DNA from: JACVRM01 sp963809765
Lineage (GTDB): Bacteria; Actinomycetota; Thermoleophilia; Gaiellales; Gaiellaceae
Direction: 5' to 3'
DNA length: 64,000 bases
Assembly: GCA_963809765.1 (NCBI GenBank)
Contig: CAWEKT010000001.1
Coordinates: 558,001 to 622,000, forward strand
A program made the position numbers and the translations under genes. Shown one piece after another: positions 54,941-64,000 of the stretch; position 1 is the first letter of the stretch, and every line of letters begins with the position of its first letter. The notes under the pieces were generated by a model. That model was not told the DNA's origin, searched no databases, and saw only the letters and a program-made list of their open reading frames with translations.

Positions 54941-55149
54941 CGGGGTCTGACCCCGACCTGTCCCAGTCTGCGTGTAGTCGGGAAGGGAGGCGCTCGAGGG
55001 GGGACGAAGTCCCATTGAATGAAGCGAGCTCTGCGGCCGATTGGAGTGACGCGCCCGCCTGGCGGCCGCGTCGGGTCAGTCCCATGGAAATGACGCGGCG
55101 GCGTCATTCCGATGGGGACAGACCCCGCATTGACGACGAGCGTCAATGC
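54941..55149. repeat. Cluster of palindromes between the sulfatase genes
   Basis: The 327-nt gap (54862-55188) contains CGGGGTCTGACCCCG (54941-54955), a long inverted repeat with arms 55073-55096 and 55101-55125 built on CCCAT..AATGACGC/GCGTCATT..ATGGG, and GCATTGACG/CGTCAATGC (55127-55135, 55141-55149). The GGGGTCTGACCCC and GGGGACAGACCCC cores resemble REP-type extragenic palindromes mobilised by RAYT transposases; no transposase gene is present. Between 54956 and 55072 I see nothing else. Confidence 0.7.
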
Positions 55150-55188
55150 CGCACCGCGAGCGGTCACCACCGGTGGTACAACGGCGCG

Positions 55189-56646
55189 ATGCGTTCCGTC
55201 CCCCTGCTCGGCGGCCTCGTGCTCGCGGCGCTCGCGCTGCTGCTGCCCGGCATGGCTGCGCAGGGCGGGCCCGAGCGCACCGTCGCAAAGGCGCGCACGC
55301 GGCCGAACATCATCGTCCTCATGACCGACGACCAGACGGTGGAGAACGTCCGCGTCATGCGGAACGCGCGGCGGCTGATCGCGAACGAGGGCGCGACGCT
55401 GACGAACTTCATCGTCTCGTACGCGCTCTGCTGCCCGTCGCGGGCCACCTTCCTGAGCGGCCAGTACGCGCACAACCACCGGGTGCTGAACAACGAGCCG
55501 CCGTTCGGCGGCTACAAGCGCTTTCACGGCCGCACCGCGCTGCCGGTCTGGCTGCAGAAGGGCGGCTACTACACGGCGCACATCGGCAAGTACCTGAACG
55601 GCTACGGCCGGACACGGCCGACGCAGGTGCCGCCGGGCTGGGACGACTGGCGAACGACCGTCGACCCGTCCACCTACCGCTTCTGGAACTACCGGATGAA
55701 CGAGAACGGCAAGGTCGTGCGGTACGGGAGCGCCATGCGCGACTACGTCACCGACGTCGTCGCACGCAAGTCGGTGGCCCTGATCAGGCGGCACGCGAAG
55801 AGCCCGAAGCCGCTCTTCCTCACCGTCAGCTTCCTCGCCCCGCACAGCGGCGCGCCGGTCGCCCTCGACGACCCGCCGCGCATGCTCACCCCGGAGCCTG
55901 CGCCGAGGCATCGCGACCGCTACGTCTTCGCGCCGCTGCCCAAGGTCGCGAGCTACGACGAGGAGAACGTCAGGGACAAGCCCCTCGGCATCCGCCGCCG
56001 GCCGCGCATCGACGACCTCACCGCCGTCTCGATCACCGAGAACTACCAGCAGCGCCTCGAGTCGCTCCTGGCCGTCGACGAGGCGATCGCCGCCATCGTG
56101 CAGGCCCTGCGGAGAACCGGCCAGCTGGACAACACCTACCTCTTCTTCACCTCCGACAACGGCTACTTCCACGGCGAGCACCGCATCCCGGCGGGCAAGG
56201 TGCTCCCGTACGAGGAGGCCCTCCGCGTGCCCCTGTTCGTCCGCGGGCCGGGCATCCAGCGCGGCCTCCAGCTTGCCGACCTGACGGCGAACATCGATCT
56301 CGCGCCGACGATCGCGGAGATTGCACGCGTCAAGCCGGAGCGGATCGTGGACGGCCTCTCCCTGCTCAGCCTGCTCCATACGGGCGCGTGGACGCCCAAG
56401 CGGGACGGCATCCTCGTGGAGGCGGGGCCCTTCGACAAGCCGTCCCAGGAGTTCGCGGGCGTCCGCACGGCGCGGTTCCAGTTCACCGTGTACGGCAACG
56501 GGGAGCAGGAGCTCTACGACCTCACCGCCGACCCCAACCAGCTCGAGAACCGCTTCGGCGACCCGGAGTACGCGCGCACGCTCGCGGACCTGACGCAGCA
56601 GCTCGAACGGCTGCGCTGGTGCTCAGGCCCTAACTGCCGTCCGTGA
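55189..56646 (+). CDS. Secreted sulfatase (second of two paralogues)
   Basis: 485 residues, intact, clearly paralogous to the preceding sulfatase over the whole length. Signal LLGGLVLAALALLLPGMAAQ; IIVLMTDDQTVENVRVMRNA near residue 42; YALCCPSRATFLSGQYAHNH near 78 with the formylglycine cysteine; KGGYYTAHIGKYLNGYGRTR; FTSDNGYFHGEHRIPAGKVL near 325; ANIDLAPTIAEIARVKPERI. The C-terminus ends CSGPNCRP, as the other ends CRTPSG. The ATG is 39 nt past the last palindrome, with no clear ribosome site. Its 3' end overlaps the convergent LarA-like gene by 17 nt. Confidence 0.92.
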   Translation: MRSVPLLGGLVLAALALLLPGMAAQGGPERTVAKARTRPNIIVLMTDDQTVENVRVMRNARRLIANEGATLTNFIVSYALCCPSRATFLSGQYAHNHRVLNNEPPFGGYKRFHGRTALPVWLQKGGYYTAHIGKYLNGYGRTRPTQVPPGWDDWRTTVDPSTYRFWNYRMNENGKVVRYGSAMRDYVTDVVARKSVALIRRHAKSPKPLFLTVSFLAPHSGAPVALDDPPRMLTPEPAPRHRDRYVFAPLPKVASYDEENVRDKPLGIRRRPRIDDLTAVSITENYQQRLESLLAVDEAIAAIVQALRRTGQLDNTYLFFTSDNGYFHGEHRIPAGKVLPYEEALRVPLFVRGPGIQRGLQLADLTANIDLAPTIAEIARVKPERIVDGLSLLSLLHTGAWTPKRDGILVEAGPFDKPSQEFAGVRTARFQFTVYGNGEQELYDLTADPNQLENRFGDPEYARTLADLTQQLERLRWCSGPNCRP

Positions 56647-58138
56647 GGCGCAGCGGGAAGTAGGGCGGCGACGGCAGCACGCCGAGCCTGAAGGAGCCGC
56701 CCTCGGCCCGTCCGCGGGCCATCTCGATCGCCGCACGCAGGCCGTGTGTGGGCACGAGCCCGAGCGAGCGCGCTGCGGAGGCGTCGCGGCAACCCGCCAC
56801 GAGCACCGCGCCGAGCCGGTCGAGCGCAGGTAGACAGGAGCGCCAGTCGACGAACGGGAGCAGGGGGTGGCAGGCGCGGCCCTCGCGGTAGGCGGCGACC
56901 CCGCGCTCGTCGCCCGCCGCGGCCGTCTCGGCAGCGGCGAGTACATCCGACTCCGGCCCCTCCCGCAGTGCCAGCAGGAACGAGCGGTACGGCTGCTGCC
57001 CTGGGTGGGCGAAGCGCCGTCGGAGGCGATGCGCGAGCACGACGGTGCCGCCGTCCGCGACCGGGAAGCCGCCACGCCACAGCCGCAGGGCGAGGCCGAG
57101 GGCGAGCGTCGCCGCCAGCACCGGATTGGGGCGCTCGCGGGGTAGGTACGGCGTCGTCTCGGGGACGCCGACGAGCAGCGCGTCGAAGGGCTCGCTCAGC
57201 TCGCGGCCCTTCGCCTCCGCCCCGCGGATCAGCGCCTCGGCGTGAGCCACGGACGGCGGGCCGCCGAGCACGGCCATCGCTGTCACCTCCCGCGGGATGC
57301 TGCCGAGGATGCGGAGCCGTACAGCCGAAGGCAGCCGGGCGTAGAGGCGGTGAAGCGGCGACCTGGCCAGCCGCTCGGCCGCCTCCGGATCGTGCGGGTA
57401 CCCGTTGAGCGCCCCTCGCAGCACGGGGGTGTTGAGGGCGAGAGACACGCCGTAGAGCGCCACGCGCCCGCCCAGCGCCCGCTCGACGCCAAGAGCGAGC
57501 CGCCAGCCCTGCGAGGCGCCGGTCTCCAGCAGGGAGTAGGCGCCTGCGGCGCGCAGCGATGCCGGCCCCGAGGCCGAGAGGAGGGCGCCCGGGCCGCCGT
57601 GGAGGACGGTCTCGGCGGCCGTCACGGTCACGACCGCGTCGGTCTCGACCAGACTTGGGTGCACCCGCAGCGGCACGTGGCCGGTCGTTCCGACGTCCCG
57701 GAGGTCCTCGCTCTCCGCGTCGTGCACCTCGACGCGGCCCTTGAAGCGGCGCGCGAACTCCGGGGAGACGAGCAGCTCGCGCTCCCGCAGGCCCGCGCGC
57801 CGCGCGAGGCCGCCCGCGATCAGCAGGGTCTGGCGCTCTACGGGAACTCCGGCGGCGGCGATGGCGTCCACGGTCGCCTCGATCGCCGCCTGGCGCGGGT
57901 CGCCGATTGCACCGGGCAGCGGCAGCGAGGGTGGCTCGATCACCACGGTCACCCGCCCTCCGTGGCCGCCCACGAGGGCGGTCAGGGGCTCGCCGGCGAG
58001 GGGGAAGCGCAGCGCGTCGCGAACGGCCGCCCGGATGTCGCGAATCGGCTCGCTCGGCGCGGGCGGTCGCAGCACCTCGGCGTCGTCGGGGAGCTCGAGA
58101 AGGTGGAGGCGCGTGCCGTCGAGCAGCGGGACTTTCAC
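56630..58138 (-). CDS. LarA-like (DUF2088) protein without nickel-pincer ligands
   Basis: 502 residues, intact, GTG start. The layout follows lactate racemase LarA: an N-terminal DUF2088 half (LEL...RPPAPSEPIRDIRAAVRD, VGGHGGRVTVVIEPPSLPLP, TLLIAGGLARRAGLRERELL, HVPLRVHPSLVETDAVVTVT) and a C-terminal half (LLVGVPETTPYLPRERPNPV, FPVADGGTVVLAH). In catalytic LarA, histidines near the first and second motifs and a lysine in GGxK bind the nickel-pincer cofactor; here those places read GGLARR and LHGGPGALLSASG, so the lysine and at least one histidine are missing. Function therefore unknown. It begins at the stop of a GNAT remnant. Confidence 0.8.
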   Translation of the reverse strand: MKVPLLDGTRLHLLELPDDAEVLRPPAPSEPIRDIRAAVRDALRFPLAGEPLTALVGGHGGRVTVVIEPPSLPLPGAIGDPRQAAIEATVDAIAAAGVPVERQTLLIAGGLARRAGLRERELLVSPEFARRFKGRVEVHDAESEDLRDVGTTGHVPLRVHPSLVETDAVVTVTAAETVLHGGPGALLSASGPASLRAAGAYSLLETGASQGWRLALGVERALGGRVALYGVSLALNTPVLRGALNGYPHDPEAAERLARSPLHRLYARLPSAVRLRILGSIPREVTAMAVLGGPPSVAHAEALIRGAEAKGRELSEPFDALLVGVPETTPYLPRERPNPVLAATLALGLALRLWRGGFPVADGGTVVLAHRLRRRFAHPGQQPYRSFLLALREGPESDVLAAAETAAAGDERGVAAYREGRACHPLLPFVDWRSCLPALDRLGAVLVAGCRDASAARSLGLVPTHGLRAAIEMARGRAEGGSFRLGVLPSPPYFPLRLTDGS

Positions 58139-58369
58139 GGAATCGAGCGGTGCGGGCGCAGGAACACGGGACGGAAGCCGCGACGCGGCCAGAAGTGGGA
58201 GGCGAGCAAGTTCATCAGGCGCCCCGGTCCGCGATCATCACGCCCGGCTCGCAGTAGCGCGCAGGCAGGAGCGGCTCGGTCTCGCGATGCGCCGGTGGCG
58301 CTCGGCGAGGAGCGCCGCCGCCGCGTCCAGGTCGCCGTCGCCGAGGGGGCGAATGTCGGGCACCGTCAT
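58135..58369 (-). pseudogene. Acetyltransferase remnant with large internal deletion
   Basis: From ATG 58369 on the minus strand: MTVPDIRPLGDGDLDAAAAL and LLAERHRR, then after a frame break near 58278 ETEPLLPARYCEPGVMIADR, two stops, and NLLASHFWPRRGFRPVFLRP, HRSIP and a stop at 58135. The first part is the N-terminus, the last the C-terminus of a GNAT-family protein of the kind that is normally near 300 residues; the acetyl-CoA core between them is gone. The stop overlaps the LarA-like GTG, so the original gene was coupled to it. Confidence 0.65.
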
Positions 58370-58396
58370 CGGCTGGCGGACGATAGCCTCGGACTC

Positions 58397-60954
58397 GTGG
58401 TCAAGACGCTGACCGGCGCCGAGCTCCAGCTCGACGACGCGCCCGCACGCGAAGCCGAGCTCTTCCTCGTCGACGGCAACAACCTCGCCTACCGGGCGTT
58501 CTTCGCGCTGCCCGAGGAGCTCGCGACGAGCGAGGGCTTTCCGACCAACGCGCTGCTCGGGTTCACGAACATGCTCTTCAAGCTGCTTTCGGACTACCGC
58601 CCCAAGGGCGTTGCCGTCGCCTGGGACACGAGGCCGGTCCACCGGGCAGCGATCTCGGAGGCGTACAAGTCCGAGCGCCGGCCGATGCCTGACTTGCTGC
58701 GCGAGCAGTTCCCGCACTTCCGCCCGATCGTCGACGCGTTCGGCTACCGGAACCTCGAGTTCGAGGGCTGGGAGGCGGACGACGTCATCGCGACGCTGGC
58801 CACCCAGGCCGACGCGGCCGGTGTCAGGACCTGCATCGTCTCGACCGACCGCGACGCCTTCCAGCTGGTCTCGGAGAACGTCTGCCTGATGATGACGCCC
58901 CGCGGCGTCAGCGACGTCCACGTGTACACGCCCGAGCGCGTGGAAGCGCGCTACGGCATCACGCCCGAGCTCGTGCCGGACTTCATCGGGCTCAAGGGCG
59001 ACACCTCGGACAACATCCCGGGTATCCCCGGCATCGGCGACAAGACGGCCGGCCAGCTGATTGCGCAGTACGGCTCGCTCGAGGGCGTGCTCGAGCACGT
59101 CGACGAGCTGACGCCGGCGCGGTCGCGCGCGATCCGCGAGCACGCCGATCAGGCTCGCGAGTCGAAGCAGCTCGCGACCATGAGACGCGATCTCGAGCTC
59201 GACTGCGACCCGGCTCAGCTCGTGCTCGCACCACCGGACCGCTCGACGCTCAACGAGATGTTCCGCCGCTTCGAGTTCCGCAACCTGCTGGGGCGCGTGG
59301 ACGAGCTGGACGCCGCGATCCCGGCGGCGGGCAGGCCGGCGGCCCGTGAGAACGTGACCTGGGCCGACGGAGAGCTGCCGCCGACTGCGGGATTGCTGGG
59401 CGTGGCCGTCAGGGACGACCGCATGGCCGTCGCGAGCGATGACGGGCACGTGTCCGTCGGCCCGGTCGGCCTCGATGCGCTCGAGGACGCGCAGCTGGTC
59501 GCGCACGATGCGAAGGCCCAGGGCGTCCAGGCGGACGAGGACACGTTGCTCGCCGCCTACCTGATCGAGCCGGGCAGGGCGACGTACGAGCTCGACGACC
59601 TCGCTGCCGAGTACGACGTGGACGTCGCCCTCGACCCGCCGGCCGAGGAGGAGACGACGGCGCTCGTCCGTGCTGCCGCGGTGCCGCTGCGGCTGATCGG
59701 CCCGATGCTCGTGCGGCTCGCCGAGCGAGGCGCCGAGAGCCTGTACCGCGACATCGAGCTCCCGCTGACCGAGGTGCTGGCCGCGATGGAGGCGACCGGC
59801 GTCCGCATCGACACCTACCGCATGGGCGAGATCACGGCCCGGCTCGCCGACCGGCTCGAGGAGCTGGAGGCGACGGCGTACGAGCTCGCAGGCGAGGAGT
59901 TCATGCTCGGCTCCACGCCAGCAGGTGGCGCGCGTGCTCTTCGAGCAGCTGAAGCTGACGCCGGGCCGCAAGGGGAAGACGGGGTACTCGACCGACACGC
60001 GCGTCCTGCGGTCGATCCGGCAGCGAGCACGCGATCGTGGCGGTGCTCGAGGAGTGGCGCGAGTACTCGAAGCTGCTCAACACCTACCTCGGGCCCCTGC
60101 CCGGGCTGATCGGCCCGGACGGCCGCCTGCACACGACGATCAACCAGACCGTCGCCTCGACCGGCCGGCTCTCGACGACAAACCCGAACCTCCAGTCCAT
60201 CCCCATCCGCACCGACCTCGGCCGCGAGATCCGGTCGGCGTTCGTCGCCGAGCCCGGCGCGAAGCTGCTCTCGGCCGACTACTCCCAGATCGAGCTGCGG
60301 ATCCTGGCGCACGTGTCCGGCGAGCCCAAGCTGCGCGAGGCATTCGCGCGCGGCGAGGACATCCACGCCGCCACCGCTGCGGAGGTGCTGGGCAAGGACC
60401 CGGCCACGCTCACGACGGCCGAGCGCTCGGTCGCCAAGATGATCAACTTCGGCATCGTCTACGGGATCTCGTCCTACGGGCTGTCCGAGAACCTCGAGAT
60501 CTCGCGCGAGCAGGCGCAGGAGCACATCGACGCGTACCTCGCCCGCTTCCCGCATGTCCAGGACTTCATCGAGCGCACGATCGAGCAGGCCGAGCGGGAC
60601 GGCTACGTCACGAGCCTGCTCGGCCGGCGGCGGCCCGTGCCCGAGATCCGCACCCGTAACCGCGCCACCCGGGCACTCGGCGAGCGGCTCGCCGTCAACT
60701 TCGTCATGCAGGGCTCGAACGCCGACATCATCAAGGTGGCGATGGTGGCGATCCACCATCGCCTGCGGGCCGAGGGGCGGAGCTCCAAGATGGTGCTGCA
60801 GGTGCACGACGAGCTCCTGCTCGAGGTGCCCGAGCGGGAGGTTGCGGGTGTCCGCGAGCTCGTCCGCGCCGAGATGTGCGGCGCCTACGACCTCGACCCG
60901 CCGCTCGCGGTGGACGTGGGCGTGGGCGACGACTGGTCGGAGGCCAAAAGCTAG
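58397..60954 (+). CDS. polA: DNA polymerase I (frameshifted)
   Basis: Repair and Okazaki-fragment polymerase. GTG 58397 follows TAGCCT by 7 nt. Residues 20-310 are the 5'-3' exonuclease: LFLVDGNNLAYRAFFALPEE, GWEADDVIATLATQADAAGV, DFIGLKGDTSDNIPGIPGIG. Residues 330-500 are the 3'-5' exonuclease fold without its catalytic DxE (GLLGVAVRDDRMAVAS), so no proofreading. The polymerase part has STPAG-type linker, breaks (+1) near 59917 and 60025, TTINQTVASTGRLSTTNPNL, motif A LLSADYSQIELRILAHVSGE, motif B RSVAKMINFGIVYGISSYGL and motif C MVLQVHDELLLEV. About 852 residues. Confidence 0.95.
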
Positions 60955-61330
60955 GAGCAGCTGCGGGCGATGTCAGTCGACCGGAGCCGTGCGGCCGCGA
61001 GGCGCCTGCTTCGGCGGGTCCTACGGCCGCGGGGAGACGGAGACGGTCGGTTCCCGTGCGGTGACGGTCTCGTTTCGGGGCGGGGAGTGGCCCGTTGCCA
61101 GGCGTCAGCCGCTTGCGCACGGGATCTCGGTGGGGAATAGACTCGCGTCGCAGCATCGGTCGCGACTCGTCGAGAAGGGGAGGGGAACGACGGACTTGCT
61201 GGTAGCTGCCGCCGAGGCGTGCACTCCGCGCGGGAGCCCTACCCTGTGCTCGCTACGGGCCGCGATTCGCCGACACACAAAGGCGGGAATGAGAGAGGGA
61301 TCGCACAAGCGAACAAGAGGGGGTACGACC
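60955..61330 (+). promoter_or_regulatory. Region between polA and the phosphohydrolase gene, with promoter and long leader
   Basis: 376 nt without a credible gene. TTGCGC (61113-61118) and TAGACT (61138-61143), 19 bp apart, are the best promoter; transcription from about 61150 would give a leader of roughly 180 nt before the 9-codon leader peptide. The leader is GC-rich with GGGGAGGGGAAC near 61178; I cannot name a structure in it. Confidence 0.45.
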
Positions 61331-61360
61331 ATGTTCGAGGCAAGTGGAGGCCCGCGATGA
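61331..61360 (+). CDS. Nine-codon leader peptide coupled to the phosphohydrolase gene
   Basis: ATG TTC GAG GCA AGT GGA GGC CCG CGA TGA (MFEASGGPR) has an AGAGGGGG ribosome site 7-8 nt upstream, and its TGA overlaps the ATG of the next gene (ATGA). The GGAGG needed by the downstream start lies inside this small gene, so translation of the two should be coupled. Confidence 0.5.
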   Translation: MFEASGGPR

Positions 61361-64000
61361 AGCGGGTCGCACTCCTCGCAGTCCTTGCGGCAGCCGTCCT
61401 CGTGGCGGCGCTGAACGGCTCGGCCGGCGAGGCCGGCGGCTGGAAGTACGGCCATGTGCACTCCAAGCCGTTCGACGGCAAGTCCGACAAGGCCGTCTTC
61501 TTCGCAGCCGACGGCCTGCGCCAGGACCTCGTCGCCAAGTACGCCGAGTTCTTGCCGACGATGCGGTCGTTCCTGAAGAAGGGCGTCCGCGCGGCCGACC
61601 ACGGCCTGCTCACGCAGGCGCCGCCGAACACGGGCGCCGGCTGGTACACGCTCGCGACGGGCGCCTGGCCGGGCGTGCACGGCTCCACCAACAACACGTT
61701 CCACATCAACGGCCAGGCGTTCGCCAACCGGACGGCGGCCTTCGATCCGCCGACTGCGACGACCCAGGTGCTCCAGGCCGAGACGATCGCGCAGTCCGCG
61801 GAACGCGGGGGCAAAAAGGTCGCGCAGGTCGAGTGGGCCGGCGGCCGGAACGGCGTCATCGACGGCCCGACGATCGACTTCCGGACGTTCCACTCGGGGC
61901 GCGGCGTGACGACCAACTTCGCCAACGTCGCCCCGTTCTTCGACGACGTTCCGTTCATCACGTCGTTCGGGCTGCAGTTCGACCATCCCGACCGGCTATG
62001 CCGGCCAGCCGCCGTTCCCTGCCGCCAAGCCGTCGCCGGCCACGGGCTGGACCGGCACCGCTGCCGACGTCGTACAGCCCGCCGATGGAGATGCGCATGC
62101 GCGTCCTCGACTTCGGCGTGGACAAGTACGGCCTCTGGGCCTACATCTACGACAGCCGCAACGATCGGCGCGATGCGCTACGACCGCGTGCTCTTCTCGC
62201 CGACGAAGAACTTCGCCGACACGGTCGCGAACCTGCCGCGAGGGGCGGTTCCAGGATGTCAAGGTGAAGATCCAGGGCGGCGCGCTGAACGGGCTGACCG
62301 GCGGCATGTACATCAAGGTCGAGGAGCTCAGCGCCGGACCTGTCGCGCGTGCGCCTCTTCCACACCTCGGTGTCGCGCGTGATCGCCAGCTGGCCCGGGT
62401 GGCCGGGCGAGCCGGGCTTCACGGGCGACTTCGAGGAGTTCCTCGCCCAGAAGTTCCCGACCTCGACGGCGGCTGACTTCGCCGTGCTCGAGGCGGGCAT
62501 CGTCACGCGAGGAGACCTACGTCGAGCAGGGGCTCTTCTGGTCGGACTTCGCGGTGCCCGACCTCGACTACATCGGCATGAAGTACAGCCCGGACCTGAT
62601 CCTCGCGGGCATGCCGACCACGGACGAGTTCCAGCACCAGTTCCTGGGCCTGATCTCGCCGACGCTCCCGGGCGGCAAGCCGAACCCGGCCTACGACGAC
62701 GTCGAGCTCGACCACGTCAAGGACGGCCGCGTGCGCGTCCGCGAGGACTTCATCGAGCTCGCGTACATGCGGGCCGACGAGTTCCTCAGCCGCGCTCGCT
62801 TCTGGACGGGTGGCAAGAAGGTGACGACGTTCGTGTCGTCGGACCACGGCTTCGCGCCGCAGTTCCTCGCCATCGACGCCAGCAAGGTGCTGGTCGACCT
62901 CGGCCTGCTGTCGCGGCCGCAGACGTCGAACTGCCGCCCGGCGACCGGTGAGACGATCGGCAAGGCGAAGGCCTGCTGGGCCGGCGGCGCGGTGCAGATC
63001 TACCTCAACCTGGCGGGCCGTGACCCGGCCGGCGGCGGCCTCACACAGGTACCCGCGAACCAGGCGGATGCCACGGTGGCCCAGATCAAGGCGGCCTTCC
63101 TGGCGCTCACCGACCCCAACGACTGGACGGGCGACGGAATCCCCGAGGGGTGGAAGGTGATCGACCGGGTCTTCACCAAGGCCGAGGCCCGCTTCATCCC
63201 AAATGGGCCGGGCAGCACCGCCGACATGGCGCACCCGACCCGGACGGGCGACGTGATCGCCTTCTCCTACCCGCCGTACCAGTACGACGCGGCGACACCG
63301 GGGACACTCATCTCGCACTCGCACTTCTTCGGCCAGCACGGCTACGTGCCGGACGTCCAGGACCTCCCGAACAACATCAACATGCGGGCGACCTTCCTGG
63401 CCGGCGGCGAGGGCATCGCCAGGAAGAAGGCCGTCGTCGCCGCCAGCATCGACCTGGCACCGACGCTCGCCTTCATGATGGGCGTGCCCGAGCCGGAGCA
63501 CAGCCAGGGGCGCGTGTTGCTCGAGGCGATCAACGGCGGCACAACCAACTACACGCCGCTCGCAATCGTCGGCCTGAACGACTTCCACGGACAGCTCGAC
63601 CCGACGACGAGGGTCTACGACGGGCTCAACATCTCCGTCGGCGGAGCCGCGTTCCTCGGCTCGATGTTCGACGAGGAGTTCGCACGGTTGAAGCAGCTCG
63701 GCCTGTTGCTGGCCGCGGGCGACAACGTGGGCGCCTCGCCGGCCAACTCGTCACTGCTCCAGGACATTCCGGCGATCGACGCCGAGAACGCGTGGGGGAT
63801 GGACGCGACGTCGCTCGGCAACCACGAGTTCGACTACGGCGTCCCCCGCCTGTTGATGCACATCAACCGGGCGAACTTCCCGTTCCTCGCCACCAACGTG
63901 GTCGAGACGGCGACCGGCCAGCTGCCCAGCTGGCTCAAGGGCTCGGTGGTCTTCACCCTCAACGGGGTGCAGGTCGGCGTCATCGGCGCCGAGCTCCAGA
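61357..64000 (+). CDS. Secreted phosphodiesterase/nucleotide-pyrophosphatase fused to 5'-nucleotidase (partial, frameshifted)
   Basis: Runs off the right edge. Signal peptide ALLAVLAAAVLVAALNGSAG. Domain 1 (to about residue 725) is an alkaline-phosphatase-superfamily NPP-type domain: AVFFAADGLRQDLVAKYAEF, nucleophile region PPNTGAGWYTLATGAWPGVH, TTDEFQHQFLGL, FVSSDHGFAPQ and ISHSHFFGQHGYVP supply the Asp/Thr/Asp-His/Asp-His/His set. Domain 2 begins APLAIVGLNDFHGQLDP-like text at about 63556 (metallophosphatase motif I), then LLLAAGDNVGASP (motif II) and GMDATSLGNHEFDYG (motif III), as in secreted 5'-nucleotidases. About six breaks lie between 61985 and 62515. No start or signal separates the domains. 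Confidence 0.88.

Noticed and set aside
54922..55188. N-terminal extension of the second sulfatase by about 90 codons
   Set aside because: The extension runs through the palindromes and would bury the signal peptide; ATG 55189 starts directly before it.

Overview
The window is about 70% G+C, with GTG/TTG starts, tightly overlapping ATGA/GTGA gene junctions and many start codons only 6-8 nt after a TAnnnT -10 box (leaderless transcripts). Gene content and order (lepA-hemW-hrcA-dnaJ-prmA-mtaB-HIT-yqeY-phoH-ybeY-cdd-era, comEA-comEC-holA, an arg cluster divergent from carAB) point to a high-GC actinobacterium, probably deep-branching (Thermoleophilia-like). This placement is an inference from family memory. 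A striking property of the assembly is about 60 single-base frameshifts, nearly all needing removal of one base, in genes that should be essential (leuS, murJ, polA, era, carAB). I treat most as consensus errors and annotate the whole gene.

Layout. 1-7300 (minus): argC-argJ-argB-argD, then argR-argG, then argH and the start of lysA. Two related structured leaders sit directly before argR and argH. 7303-7338: a divergent double ARG-box-like operator. 7332-11061: carA-carB; CarB lacks the allosteric domain. 11.1-15.6 kb: two uncharacterised genes, a methyltransferase, and leuS behind a Leu-codon leader peptide and terminator. 15.6-17.6 kb (minus): an ECF sigma factor, a DUF4349 membrane protein and a small secreted protein. 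17.7-21.8 kb: comEA, comEC, holA and convergent rpsT. 22.1-23.7 kb: murJ. 23.7-36.7 kb: the conserved housekeeping run from lepA to era, then deoC. 36.7-39.1 kb: a full-length aldehyde dehydrogenase and a truncated paralogue.

39-46.3 kb is accessory: a secreted RTX/Asp-box protein, a degenerate TrpC-like barrel, a membrane-anchored class III cyclase, a lipoprotein, a Tat-exported peroxidase-like protein, a methyltransferase, an acetyltransferase and a phosphofructokinase with PPi-type motifs. tRNA-Leu(CAA) follows at 46.3 kb, then a badly broken HTH/LAGLIDADG gene. 47.3-52.6 kb is a complete branched-chain amino-acid ABC transporter operon. 53-56.6 kb holds two paralogous secreted sulfatases separated by a block of palindromes. 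56.6-58.4 kb is a LarA-like gene and an internally deleted acetyltransferase remnant. polA follows, and the window ends inside a secreted fusion of a nucleotide-pyrophosphatase-type domain and a 5'-nucleotidase domain.

The most novel-looking elements are regulatory: the paired covarying leader before argR and argH, the leaderless leucine leader peptide of leuS, and a nearly identical 48-nt intergenic element flanking yqeY/phoH and era/deoC.
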